Shown here piece after piece: positions 11,754 through 21,964 of a stretch of 64,000 bases of DNA. The position numbers and the translations under genes were made by a program. The notes beneath the pieces are model-generated. The model was not told the origin of the DNA. It made no database searches and saw nothing but the letters and a program-made list of their open reading frames with translations. Source of the stretch: Pseudisothecium myosuroides (lineage: Eukaryota > Streptophyta > Bryopsida > Hypnales > Lembophyllaceae); the NCBI GenBank assembly GCA_951799445.1, contig OX637297.1, positions 6,572,001 through 6,636,000 on the forward strand. Reading direction: 5' to 3'. Each line of letters starts with the position of its first letter. Positions within the stretch are counted from its first letter, which is position 1.

Positions 11754-13181
11754 TCAATTGACAACGTGCGCCAAATTGCCTTCTTTTCTGATGACCCGGT
11801 CCCAATACTGATGAAACGTCATTGCTAATATGTTGTGGGTCAATCGGCTCATCTGGGGAGTTTCCCTTTGCAGTTGAGTGTAGGCCTCGGACCTACATTG
11901 TTTGCTGATCTTCTGAGCTATTTTAGCTATTGCATATTCCTCTGTTTCACGTGATAACTTTGGAATGAGGTGCACATTTGCATCTTTCTCGTGCAAGTAC
12001 GCAAGCTTCGGATCCAACCACCACCTCTCTCTCAGAGTTTTTTCCTTCTCAACAGTAGATGTGAACGTGTATAAGGTTGTAGGGGGGTCACTACCTAAGG
12101 TGGTCATGTCCCAGTCACAAACTCCAATGTAGACGCGAGACTCGTCGTCAGGAAAGTGAAACATGATGTTGTTCGGAGAAAGATCATTGTGGAGATATCC
12201 AGTTACATGCATTGCATGCATAATGTGCGCCAATGCCCATGCAAGCTCCGTCCGCTTCTTCCTAAACCGACGAAGGCGGAAAGCATTAATCACACCTTCT
12301 TCCGTTGTACGTTCATATAGCAGACGAACATGTATGTCATCCGGATAGTAATTATCCAAGTTCAACATCTCACGTAGTGTTCCGCCGTTCCACCAATACG
12401 AGTACCCTTCATTCCTCGTTGTATGCACTGTAGCAAACTGTATCACGCCGGCATGTGGAATCCTCATTGCCATTGATTCGTTCATGTGCTCCAACCTCGC
12501 TAGCTCTGGCCTTGTCATGTGGTGATTGGATCTCTTCGCAGTGAACTCCCAAAATAAAGCTATTGGAGCACATCCTTCAATTCGTACCCTCCGAATTGTG
12601 GCATATCCTCCTCTCATGATCTTTTCATCTTGAAAAATCACCCGTGCCGTGTCTGGAAGTGCTATCAAATAACCTCTGCCACGTTGCACTTCAGCCTTCC
12701 CATCATTGGATCCCCACCATCCCACGGACCCAACTCTATTTCGCTTCTTAGCAAATGGAGAGCATCGCTTGGTAAACAAGTCTGCTCTGAGGATGACTTC
12801 ATCAAATGCGTCATCATCTGGGCGGTGCTCCTTTCCATGTTTTGCTAAGACAACCTTCGCGTTCCACAACGCATCATTTGTCCTGTTATCCAAAAATTTG
12901 AGAAAACCCCTCTTATCCATCTCGTGACTCCATTCCGGAACATTGAGGGCCTCCAACATTCTCTGCTTCATGTCATCTTTGAATTTTTGTGGACACTCCT
13001 CTTGGTACCTAATGTACTTGCTGTCCAAGGATAAAGTGCTTTCGGACTCATAGAATTTGATGGTCAATTTGATGAGAAACTTCTTGCATGCATCTGAGGG
13101 AATTTCCCTCGCCGATTCTATGCTGCTCTGCCCTGTTTGCATCACTTGTTTTCCCTTCGCTGTCTTTTTCGTTCTCGGCAT
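11754..13181 (-). CDS. Divergent protein kinase-like protein (475 aa)
   Basis: Intact intronless frame ending in TGA. The start chosen is ATG 13181 (context ACCATGC); the longer frame reaches only a TTG. Residues 1-170 match no domain I know, with a basic N-terminus (MPRTKKTAKGKQV). The kinase fold is visible after that: glycine loop GGYATIRRVRI near 191, lysine in FTAKRS near 216, a likely helix-C Glu near 231, hinge-like YWWNGGTLREML, catalytic loop YLHNDLSPNNI near 330 (HND for HRD, with Asp and Asn kept) and VCDWDM near 355 (DWD in place of DFG). All key catalytic residues are present, so activity is possible, but the loop variants are unusual. Substrate and pathway are unknown. GC island 2 lies about 260 bp upstream, with TATAAG between. 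Confidence 0.8.
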   Translation of the reverse strand: MPRTKKTAKGKQVMQTGQSSIESAREIPSDACKKFLIKLTIKFYESESTLSLDSKYIRYQEECPQKFKDDMKQRMLEALNVPEWSHEMDKRGFLKFLDNRTNDALWNAKVVLAKHGKEHRPDDDAFDEVILRADLFTKRCSPFAKKRNRVGSVGWWGSNDGKAEVQRGRGYLIALPDTARVIFQDEKIMRGGYATIRRVRIEGCAPIALFWEFTAKRSNHHMTRPELARLEHMNESMAMRIPHAGVIQFATVHTTRNEGYSYWWNGGTLREMLNLDNYYPDDIHVRLLYERTTEEGVINAFRLRRFRKKRTELAWALAHIMHAMHVTGYLHNDLSPNNIMFHFPDDESRVYIGVCDWDMTTLGSDPPTTLYTFTSTVEKEKTLRERWWLDPKLAYLHEKDANVHLIPKLSRETEEYAIAKIAQKISKQCRSEAYTQLQRETPQMSRLTHNILAMTFHQYWDRVIRKEGNLAHVVN

Positions 13182-13420
13182 GGTGATGGTATTTAATTCC
13201 AATTTTTAACATAGATTATGAATTCTGTGGAACCTCAAATTCGAAGTTCATGCTATCACGGACAAACTTGCCAAAAAAATTGGCAATAAGGTGCCCCCAA
13301 ATAATACTTTTGCTTTTCCAAAGAGAGGAGCCAATGGAAGATAAACCACCAAGCTCTCCGCTCCACTTGCACAAGCAAGGGGGTAAGCAAAAGTGAAGGG
13401 CGGTTGGGGCGATTGCCCTT

Positions 13421-13428
13421 CTTATACT
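13421..13428 (-). promoter_or_regulatory. TATA-like motif upstream of the kinase gene
   Basis: The minus strand reads CACAAGTATAAGAAGGGC at the edge of GC island 2, about 240 bp before the ATG. Confidence 0.4.
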
Positions 13429-13434
13429 TGTGGA

Positions 13435-13870
13435 TGGCCCAACCGCAAGTCACGACCGTCCGCAAAGCCGACCGCCCGTCGGCCACATTGGATGGCCGTG
13501 AGGCGCTTTAGGTCGGCCGACCGCCCATCGTGCGGTCCGCTGCGCCGGCCGACCGCGGTCTAGGGTTAGGGCGGCTGACCGCCATATCGGATGGCCCAGC
13601 CCATGTCCGCCTCATCGAACGGTCCGGGATCGTGCGATGGGCGGTCGGTTGTCGCTCAGCGGTCGGGGCGGGGCGATGGGCGGTCGGCTGTCGCTCGGCG
13701 GTCGGGGCGGGGCGATGGGCGGTCGGACACCGGCGGTCGGGGTCGGTCAGGGGTCCGGTCGGACGGATGGTGTTCGGGCGGGTGGCAGTCCTCAGTCGGG
13801 GGGTTCTCGGTCGGGGTCGCGGTCGGTCGGGGTCGGGGTTGCGTTGTTAACCCCTCAAGGCCCAAGCCCT
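13435..13870. repeat. GC island 2 (GGTCGG-rich), upstream of the kinase gene
   Basis: Very GC-rich. Includes near-exact tandem copies of a GGGCGGTCGG..GTCGCTCGGCGGTCGGGG unit of about 47 bp at 13636-13730, then degenerate GGTCGG runs. Multiple overlapping frames are artefacts of composition. Confidence 0.8.
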
Positions 13871-14290
13871 TTCGGGGTTTAAAAACATCATCGCTTTTGA
13901 AGTGATATAGTTCAAAATTTTAGTTAGGTATAAAAATCTTAATCGTACAACCTTGTAGTGTACTTGTTGTAGATGACATGAATCAAATTTGGAGTCATTT
14001 GACCGTGTACATAGCAAGATTATAATGTTTTAGTGTAAAAAGAAGATCTTGAAATTTTCCTACAAACGTGAAATTCGATTTCTAAACCTCCTCAAATGAA
14101 AAAAATTTAAACTATAAAGTGATTCAAAATCAACATACAAACACATTGGTGGAAAAAACCATCATTGAATTGACTCATTGTGTCTGCAAAATGGCTTGCA
14201 AATGTAAAAAAAATAGCAAGAAAAGTTGCAAAAAAACACAACTAAGGGTAAAACTCTTTCTACTAGAATGCTTCTCAATCACTCATAAAT
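13870..14290. other. No recognisable gene
   Basis: AT-rich, with one short Lys/Cys-rich frame that has no recognisable features. Confidence 0.5.
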
Positions 14291-14830
14291 TCTTGGATTA
14301 ATATGAAATTATAGCCACACAAACTGGACTAGTACGTGCAACTTTTCCAATAACTTTTATTGAAATCGGACATTGTATGAAGAAGAAACAAGCCGCCGAA
14401 GTTCACTATAATCCAATGTCAGGGTTAGGGTCTTGAACTTCGAGTAGCTCCGAAACATTCAAAACAATTTGGATTGACATGAAAATTCCACCACAATAAC
14501 TAGACATCAAGGGGAACATAACGCAACAAATTTTTGGAAAACTAACACTGGATAAAGGAGATACAAGCCCTCGAAGTTGCAGCCTTCAAATGCATTTTGG
14601 TGACCCCAAATTGAACTTGTGAACTTTGATTGGCTTCCAAGAAATCAATACATCTTGGATTGATCTGAAACTTTTACCACATAAACTATAAGAGAGAGCG
14701 CAAATTTTTCAACAAGTTTTATTGAATTCAGACATTGGATGCAGAAGTTACAGCACTCTGAATTGGACTTGAAACTCTGTAAAGCCTTTTTTGGGCCCCT
14801 TGGGCGTTGAGGGGTTAAAAGGTACTCTAT
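14290..14830. repeat. Three diverged tandem units of about 180 bp
   Basis: A block of type TTGGATT.ATATGAAA.TT..CCACA.AAACT recurs at about 14292, 14468 and 14651 (spacings about 176 and 183). Each is followed by CAACTTTTCCAATAACTTTTATTGAA-like text and GACATTGGAT. Copies are strongly diverged. The sequence differs from R1-R3, but the period is similar. Confidence 0.6.
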
Positions 14831-15173
14831 TTTATAGAGTACACACGTACACCTTCGAGTTAGGCTTTCCGTTGAAAGAGTCCGCACTGACATTCAAATG
14901 AGATAATGGGAGAAAATAGTCTGATCAAAAATTTATATTCTTGGAAAAAATTGGTAGTACAATAATGGATTCAAACAGAAACACCACCACATATCTACCA
15001 TATTATGACATATTCGCATAAAAGTTTTTTATATCAACATTGCAAAAAACATGCCTGTAATTTAGTCATTTATTGAGGTCACTATAGTATGCGTGTCCCA
15101 AATAACATTATAGGAATACTAAAATAAAATCCTTCTACTTCAAGACACAGGAACTACGATAACACACACTCCT
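14830..15173. other. 3' flank of the Gly/Tyr-rich gene; nothing recognisable
   Basis: AT-rich, containing no supported gene. It probably holds the 3' untranslated region of the minus-strand gene that ends at 15174. Confidence 0.4.
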
Positions 15174-16546
15174 TTACTCAGAATCAGAATCGGTGTCATC
15201 TCTCTGATTGGGGCCTGCACGACCGGATCCAAGTATACCGACATATGGTCCTCCGCCGTAGATGTCTTCATGTCCGCTTGGTGCACCTCCTTGTCCATAA
15301 TTGCCCAAGTAAGGACCTCCAAAAGTTGGAGGAGGAACTGGAACATTGTACTGAGATCTTCCTTCACCTGAAGGTCCTAAACCGCCGGAATAAGAACCTC
15401 CATAATGTTGATATGATCCACCTGGAGCACTTCCACCATAGAAATGGGAGCTTCCTTGGCTCGAACCACCATATTGCGTGCTCCCATGCCTTTCTACCCC
15501 ACTCGTAAAGTCAGTTTCAAGATTGTTACCGTAGTATGATCCACCTTCAGTGGGCCCACCATAATAATGGTAGCCTCCTCCGGCTCCTCGGCTAGAACCG
15601 CCATATTGCGTGGTTCCTTGAGTCTCTTCCTTGTGGTCCATGCCACCTTCGGGATTGTTTGCGTAGTATGACCTCTTTTTGTGGACCCAAGATAGTACTC
15701 CGAGCCTCCTTGGCTAGAATGACCATACTGCGTGGTTTCACGACTGCTTCCCCCGCTTTGAGAGCCATCTCGTGGGTCATTACCGTAGTGAGAACCACGT
15801 CTCCCTCCTTCTGGGCCTTGTGTACCGCAGTCAATTTCGTATGACCTACCGTGCCCATGTTGTCGACCACGATTGTCTATACTTCTGCGCATTGCCTCTA
15901 GCATGTCCTGTTCATACATAATGTCATCTTGATCTTCTTGACGTTCGTGCCTCTCTCCAAATGTCACAGGCGCAGCAGCATCATTGACATCATCGTCTTC
16001 TTCCGATTCATCCTTTGCATCCGATAGCACAACCGACGAAAAATGTCCAAAGCCTCGATTGGACCACTCTCTGATGCAATCGCTTTCTTTATCCCACTTC
16101 GTATCAATCACGTGGGTTGTGCAATTCAGTGTATTCACATTTCTACCTGGAACTGTGCGCCAGTCCACTTCTTTGTGGAGTACAATCTCTGCCCAAACCA
16201 TGGCCATGACCCTATACAACATGATATTTTTTTTCCCCTTTGGTAAACCGGTTGCCTTTCGGACTTCCTTGTATCGTTGCACAAAGTGTTCGCTCTTACA
16301 CGTAGTAGTTTGTCCTTCCCAACGAGGTTGTTGCTGCAGTGCGCGGTCTTGATCCCAAAGTTTGGAGATGTGCTTCATTTTGATGTATTTTTTGCACATT
16401 GTGGCGTTCCACAGTTTTGTGGGCTCTTCTTCCCATCCAGGTTCCGCTACACAAAACGGATTAGTCCAATCTTCCCAACTCATGTCCTGCGATCTTCTCC
16501 TTTTGCTGGCCTTCTGACCTTTTCTCCAGGGTGTTCCATGTGGCAT
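15174..16546 (-). pseudogene. Protein with family-N N-terminal domain and Gly/Tyr/Ser-rich tail, one frameshift
   Basis: Starts at ATG 16546 and ends at TAA 15174-15176 after an acidic DTDSDSE. Residues about 20-125 (WEEEPTKLWNATMCKKYIKM, then HISKLWDQD, a CKSEHFVQRYKEVR block and VLHKEVDW) clearly match the N-terminus of the RING gene at 19.15 kb. A middle acidic segment (DESEEDDDVNDAA) follows. The tail is low-complexity, rich in QYGGSSQG and GGSYYGNN repeats, resembling prion-like RNA-binding-protein tails. The frame shifts near 15668-15674: GGTCATACTACG would continue the YGG repeat if one T were restored. It could be a real indel or an assembly error. There is no known function. GC island 3 lies about 200 bp upstream. 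Confidence 0.7.
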
Positions 16547-16559
16547 AGTGACCTTGCTT

Positions 16560-16738
16560 GAAATGAAAAAAAACGATTATAAATTTTAAATCACATTGTC
16601 AAATACGCGGATGAAGACTGCAAGAGTCAATTGGACAAGAGCACTCGGACCCCCACTCTATAAGTGGAAATTAAATGCATGAAAAATTTTAATATCCAAG
16701 CACAGCCATTCACACACCTAGCCGGAAAGGGCGCGTAG
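16560..16738. other. 5' leader/promoter interval of the Gly/Tyr-rich gene
   Basis: AT-rich spacer between the ATG at 16546 (minus strand) and GC island 3, containing no other gene. Confidence 0.4.
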
Positions 16739-17125
16739 AAACCCGAAGGCGATGGTTCACCCACTCCGGAAGGGAACGGACTGTGAAGAAATGAGCCGTC
16801 CGCTCCGCTATTTATGCGGTCGGACGGGGGCCTGGCGGACCAGCCGAGGCGACCGCATCGGATGGCAAAAAATTGGACGCGAAGATCCAGCGGACCACAT
16901 CCGTCGGCCGCTGGATCGCACGGTCACCGACAAAGGGCAGACGGAAGCGGCGGACGGAAATGGCGGTCGGCGCACCAAAGTTCCGGACGGCCATGCGGTC
17001 GGAAAGGCGGGCGGACGACGGACAACGGATGTCGGGCGGTCGGGCGGGGTGGTGGTTGGGTGGGGTGGCGGTCGGGCAAGGTGGCGGACGGGCGGGCGGG
17101 CATTTGGGCGGGCGTTCGGGTTACG
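16739..17125. repeat. GC island 3
   Basis: GC-rich block of degenerate CGGTCGG, GGACGG and GGGCGGGC words, immediately 5' of the minus-strand gene that starts at 16546. On the minus strand CGACCGCATAAATAGCGG at about 16808-16825 is a TATA-like site within the island edge. Confidence 0.75.
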
Positions 17126-17299
17126 CAGCATCACGTATTCACGTAGGAAAAAGTTTTCACTGCCTCCAATTAAATGTCATCATTAAACCCTCCCAAATTT
17201 AATGAATTACATCACTCTTAATTTTGAATAGTTGTCTATTACATTTGTGTTTACACTTGAAATTCTTATTCATTCTAATTGAACATCTCATTCAAAAGA

Positions 17300-18190
17300 C
17301 AAAAACAAATTAAAAAAAACATTTGTTGTATTTAGTGGAACTTACATTCAAAGGTCATGATATTGAATGGGGATTATATGAGGATAAAAATGTGGAAGTT
17401 GTAAATATTCTCAACTAAAAGAAGCCTTGTGGGGATTAAATTCTTGCCCTCCTTTTAAAAGCCAAAAGAAAATAAAAACAAAACATTTGTAATTTGTTGT
17501 ATTTAGTGGAACTCAAATCTAAATGTCAAGAATTTAATGGGGATTGAATTCATTGAAGCATTAAAAAAAATGTGCAACTTGTAAATATTCTCAACTAGAA
17601 GAAGCCTTGTGGGGATTAAATTCTTGCCCTCCTTTTAAAAGCCAAAAGAAAATAAAAAAAAAACATTTGTAATTTGTTGTATTTAGTGGAACTCAAATCT
17701 AAATGTCAAGAATTTAATGGGGATTGAAGCATTAAAAAAAATGTGCAACTTGTAAATATTTTCAACTAGAAGAAGCCTTGTGGGGATTAAATTCTTGCCC
17801 TCCTTTTAAAAGCCAAAAACAAATAAAAACAAAACATTTGTAATTTGTTGTATTTAGTGGAACTCAAATCTAAATGTCAAGAATTTAATGGGGATTGAAC
17901 TCATTGAAGCATTAAAAAAAATGTGCAACTTGTAAATATTCTCAACTAGAAGAAGCCTTGTGGGGATAAATTCTTGCCCTCCTTTTAAAAGCCAAAAACA
18001 AATAAAAACAAAACATTTGTAATTTGTTGTATTTAGTGGAACTCAAATCTAAATGTTAAGAATTTAATGGGGATTGAACTCATTGAAGCATTAAAAAAAA
18101 TGTGCAACTTGTAAATATTCTCAACTAGAAGAAGCCTTGTGGGGATTAAATTCTTGCCCTCATTTTAAAAGAAAAAAACAAATAAAAATG
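17300..18190. repeat. R2 array: five tandem copies of about 180 bp
   Basis: GAAGCCTTGTGGGGATTAAA recurs at 17421, 17601, 17772, 17952 and 18131 (periods 180, 171, 180 and 179). Copies are highly similar, so the array is young. The internal order TTGTATTTAGTGGAACT, AAATGTCAAGAATTT, AAAATGTGCAACTTGTAAA parallels R1 (TGTACTTTAATGACCTT, AAATGTCATGGAATTT, AAAGTGTACAAGTTGCAAA) in the same orientation. Confidence 0.9.
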
Positions 18191-18480
18191 GGAAGTCTAT
18201 ATTTTCTTGAAGATTCAAGGAACAAATGCCAAACCATTGCATTTCAAAATCAAAGTTTTTTCATTAAAAGAAGCCTTCATTGTATAGGAATTAAGGAAAA
18301 TCCTATTTGACCCTATTCCTAGTACCGCAACAAAAAATTTGCTAACTAATGTGAGGTTCAATGTTTGATATTAAAACCAAAGGCAATGTTTCATTCCATT
18401 TCTTCCAAAAGAACAAAAACTAAATGTAACAGAAAGTTAGTTTTTTGTGTTTAGTATTCACTATACTCAATGTCTATAGT
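18190..18480. other. AT-rich spacer without a gene
   Basis: No protein-like frame and no repeat beyond decayed R2-like text. Confidence 0.5.
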
Positions 18481-18481
18481 G

Positions 18482-18540
18482 TAAGGGTTAGGGTATAGGG
18501 TTAGGGTTTAGGATATAGGGTTTAGGGTATAGGGTTTATT
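18482..18540 (+). repeat. Degenerate interstitial telomere-like repeat
   Basis: Runs of GGGTTAGGG, GGGTTTAGGG and GGTATAGGGTTTAGGG variants over about 58 bp. The TTTAGGG flavour is plant-type, but the copies are mixed with TATAGGG, so it could be simple-sequence drift. Confidence 0.6.
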
Positions 18541-18679
18541 ACTTTAAGGAAATTTAAAATATATGAAAGAATAGCTGAAATTACCCTTCACTCCATTAAG
18601 GGTACATTGGATGCTTGTGGAATGAAGTGGCATTGTTTAAAGTCCCAGCTGAAATTAGTAGAATCCAATGTTCAGAGCA

Positions 18680-18925
18680 AACGACGCCGGGCGGTCGTTC
18701 GGGTCGGTCGGGGCGACCGCGGTCGGAGGCCCTCGGCGGTCGGGTCATCCCCCGCCATCCCCTGCCCGACCTGGCGACCGCTGCGATCGGCCCGCGGTCG
18801 GCGCCGACGGCCTTGCCCGCGTCCGTTGCCAAAGCGGTCCGTAGGCTTGGGGCTGGTCCGCGGGGTCCGCGACCGGTTCGGCGGCGGTCGCGATTTAGGT
18901 TTGGGGTCGGTCGGGTATAAGGGGA
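18680..18925. repeat. GC island 4
   Basis: GGTCGG/CGGTCGGGG-rich block that ends at GGGTATAAGGGGAGACGG, about 220 bp before the start of the RING gene. Confidence 0.8.
18915..18922 (+). promoter_or_regulatory. TATA-like motif for the RING gene
   Basis: GGGTATAAGGGG lies exactly at the 3' edge of GC island 4 and is followed by a CT-rich leader (CTTCTTCACTTCTTCTCTCC), as expected around a plant transcription start. Confidence 0.5.
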
Positions 18926-19147
18926 GACGGCCTCCTTGGACTTCTTCACTTCTTCTCTCCTCCGACGCCAAGTTGGTTGTGCTACTGTTGCTATAAGCGC
19001 CGGTTGCTCCTACATGGTGGAGAGTTGGGGTCATTGAGCTTTCATTACTGGGTTTTTTTCACAAATTCACTTGTGCACAGACATTGGAGGTCATTGGCGT
19101 GCAAAATTTATTTAATTTGAAGTGCCCGCAATTTGAATTTGCCAATC

Positions 19148-21964
19148 ATGACGGGTGAAGGTGCTGCGGATATTGATCGGATGACTTCAATCGCTGAGAA
19201 AAACAAGAAGGTTAAACCAAAGGGAGCGAAGCATGAGCTTCACTACGAGATTTTAGATGATCCGGAAATCAAAGCCGAGAGCCATTGGGAGGAAGAAAAA
19301 GCAGAGTACTGGACGTCCAAACTGTGCAGGCAATATGTAAAAATGTACCACATTGACAAGTTGTGGCCTCGGGATTCGCACGACAGTCACACAAAGGCTT
19401 TCGGTTGTAAGCCATCGACTTGCAACAACGATGAATTTGTCCATCGATCGAAGGAAGTGTGGCGGGCCCTCTTTGGAGATAAGGCAATGAGTAAGGGGTA
19501 CATAAACTACAGTTTGGGGTGTACGGTGTACGCGAAACTCATATTGAACCGCAAGGTGGATTGGAGCACGTTTTCGACGACAACGCAGGCTCCACTTTTA
19601 ATTGGAAAAGATGAAAAAGATATTCCGCATGTGCCCAATCATGGGGCAGAACAAGAAAAAGTATTTAAAAATACTACAGCCTTTGTGTCCGAGGCCTTGG
19701 AGGAAACAAGTGATTCATTACAGTTTGGTTTTCCAACGGAATTAAAGAATGTCTCTTTGGTAGGTGCAGAAATAGAGGTATTCTCGACTCCTCTAACAAA
19801 AATGAGCAATGCTTCCGTGGGAGGTGCGGAAGGAGAGGTCTTCTCAACTCCCTTAACAATCGTGAGCACTACTGCTATGGGAGGTGCAATCGGAAAGGTG
19901 TCCTCAAATCCCCAGAGGACCGTGAGTAGAGTTCCTGTGGGAGGTGCAAAAGAAAAGGTGTTCTCCACTCCCTTGACGACCGTGAGCAGTGCAGGTGTGG
20001 GAGGTGCAGAAAAAAAGGTCCTTCCAACTCCCCTATCAAAATTGAACAATGCGGTCATGGAAGGTGCAATAGGAGAGGTGTTCTCAACTCCCCCAACAAA
20101 AGTAAGCAATGCCTCCTCGGGAGGTGCAAAGGAGGAGTTGTTTATCACTCAGCAAACAAAACAAAGTAGTATCTTCTTGTTTGCTGTGATGGGAGAGGGG
20201 TTGATATCCGCCCCAATTTTGGCAACCGTACTAGGTTGGGATTTTCCTCCAAAGAAGGACAACTTTGCGATACCAAACAAGGCAGCTTCTTTACCACGAA
20301 AAGAGGTCGATGCCAAAGAAGTGGCAAAGGCGTATGCCCAAATTGATAGTCTTATAGAGAGCAATGCTCTAGACCCTCTAATGTACACACCTCTTTCTAC
20401 TTCCTTGCCAATGAGTCCGGTCAGAAGCCCAGAAATGGAGGTGCAACCACCACGAAGAAACGGAAAAGAACACAAGGACGTGGCCAAAAATTCTACCACT
20501 AGTTTTACAGAGATTCGCAACGAGCATCCGCATTTGTCAGACATGAGTGATCTCGCTCTTCGGCAATTCTGTCAAATGCCGAGTGCTCATGAGCTAGAGT
20601 ATTTGCTAGAGTGTGATGAGCGTCTGAAAAAACTTGAAGAAGGCACACCTATCAAAACCCCGAACAACAAGGCCAGTAGTTCTATATTCCATGCAGGGGG
20701 ACCTGCCAGGCCAACCATTGCGGAAATAGCTTACCAATTGACGTGTTCAGCTCGTATTGTATGTCAAAATGTCCCCAAGCTTATTGAGTTGGCTTTGGAA
20801 TTTTCTAAAATGTTGCCTGCACTTCTGACTGGTGCCTTGTCTTTCTTGGATTTCACTAAGTCTTGGGTGCCAGTTCTTGACGACAAAGTGAGGCCAACAA
20901 ACACATTCAGTGGCTTAGAGTCTAAGAATATGAATTTGAGGGCAAAGTGTAAGGACTTGATACAGAAGTGGAAGATGGAGAAGCAGCTTGTGAAGTGCAA
21001 GAATGCTGAAGTACTTGCACAGGCGGATGTAATTGACCGATTGGTCACGGTTAACACTCAGTTGTGTGAAATGAGACCCACCAGAACCAAACCTCGAGCA
21101 GTGCTGGTGGACGAGATAGCGAAAGCCGGTCCGTCAAGGCCGCATGAGGTAGTGTATTTGGATGACGATGAAGACACCCGCAAATGGAAAGTGAAAGCAC
21201 GTTCCGCTAGTCCGGCGCCTAACCCAACTGGCATAGATGCTTCCATGCAAACTGAAGGCCAAGAGTTTGGAGAGCTAAAGCAGAAATTGGAGGAGGCAAT
21301 CCAAGAAAAAGTGCTTTTGCAGTCGGAGTTGGAACGATTGAAAGAAACTCTCCACATGGACGACTACATGCCTAAGAGCGGATTGGAAGATAGATGGTTG
21401 GTGTGGATACAAAAACTAGAAGACAAGCCCTCCGTGATATCACGAGCAATGCAAAGTGTTCAAAAACTGGCAAGGAATTCGGATGAAGATTGCAATGCCG
21501 TTTTGACGTCTTTAAAAAGGTTCAAGAATGCGTTTGATGAACGTACGGGGGATTACACCGAAATAACATGTTGGGGAGACATGGATGCCATGTTTGAACG
21601 GTTGAATCACACGAAGAAAGAACCACAACCTAAGACTGTGAATTGGTCCTTCGAAGCAGAGGAAGGACGGGTTCCTCACAATACGCTATCAGCACACATC
21701 AAGAAGGAGGAGAAGATAGTAGTGAGTGCTTGTGACACAGCCCCGAGCATGTTGCATAGTTATTGTAGCGCTTGCCTTGGTGCTCTTGGTCCTGAAGGAG
21801 CCCTAACTATGGGTCAATGTTGCCACACTTTCCATGTGACATGTATAGTCAAAGCGTCACTAAGTCGTTCGATTTGTGCGAAGTGCCGTGCTCCTTTGAG
21901 CCCTAGATTCTATGAAATGCTTGGAATACTAGAAGTGATGCCCCCCGGCCACGAATACACTTGA
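19148..21964 (+). CDS. RING-H2 finger protein with family-N N-terminal domain and 20-residue tandem repeats (938 aa)
   Basis: Intronless. ATG 19148 (CAATCATGA) is preferred to the upstream TTG. Residues about 40-145 carry the domain shared with the gene at 15.2-16.5 kb (SHWEEEKAEYW, LCRQYVKMYHIDKLW, CNNDEFVHRSKEVW, KLILNRKVDW). At 19741-20160 seven exact 60-bp units encode 20-residue repeats (EVFSTPLT..SNASVGGA type). The middle is helical and Lys/Glu-rich, probably coiled coil. The C-terminus is a RING-H2: CSAC, then CCHTFHVTC (C-x-H-x2-H-x2-C), then CAKC, at residues about 872-915. RING-H2 proteins are typically E3 ubiquitin ligases; that role is inferred. The same frame continues past the TGA at 21962, so the original protein was probably longer. 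Confidence 0.8.
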   Translation: MTGEGAADIDRMTSIAEKNKKVKPKGAKHELHYEILDDPEIKAESHWEEEKAEYWTSKLCRQYVKMYHIDKLWPRDSHDSHTKAFGCKPSTCNNDEFVHRSKEVWRALFGDKAMSKGYINYSLGCTVYAKLILNRKVDWSTFSTTTQAPLLIGKDEKDIPHVPNHGAEQEKVFKNTTAFVSEALEETSDSLQFGFPTELKNVSLVGAEIEVFSTPLTKMSNASVGGAEGEVFSTPLTIVSTTAMGGAIGKVSSNPQRTVSRVPVGGAKEKVFSTPLTTVSSAGVGGAEKKVLPTPLSKLNNAVMEGAIGEVFSTPPTKVSNASSGGAKEELFITQQTKQSSIFLFAVMGEGLISAPILATVLGWDFPPKKDNFAIPNKAASLPRKEVDAKEVAKAYAQIDSLIESNALDPLMYTPLSTSLPMSPVRSPEMEVQPPRRNGKEHKDVAKNSTTSFTEIRNEHPHLSDMSDLALRQFCQMPSAHELEYLLECDERLKKLEEGTPIKTPNNKASSSIFHAGGPARPTIAEIAYQLTCSARIVCQNVPKLIELALEFSKMLPALLTGALSFLDFTKSWVPVLDDKVRPTNTFSGLESKNMNLRAKCKDLIQKWKMEKQLVKCKNAEVLAQADVIDRLVTVNTQLCEMRPTRTKPRAVLVDEIAKAGPSRPHEVVYLDDDEDTRKWKVKARSASPAPNPTGIDASMQTEGQEFGELKQKLEEAIQEKVLLQSELERLKETLHMDDYMPKSGLEDRWLVWIQKLEDKPSVISRAMQSVQKLARNSDEDCNAVLTSLKRFKNAFDERTGDYTEITCWGDMDAMFERLNHTKKEPQPKTVNWSFEAEEGRVPHNTLSAHIKKEEKIVVSACDTAPSMLHSYCSACLGALGPEGALTMGQCCHTFHVTCIVKASLSRSICAKCRAPLSPRFYEMLGILEVMPPGHEYT
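19741..20160 (+). repeat. Coding minisatellite, 7 x 60 bp
   Basis: GAGGTGC-type units start at 19761, 19821, 19881, 19941, 20001, 20061 and 20121, exactly 60 bp apart and in frame within the RING gene. Confidence 0.9.

Noticed and set aside
17300..18190. CRISPR-like array
   Set aside because: Units are uniform tandem repeats of about 180 bp with no spacers; a eukaryotic satellite-type array.
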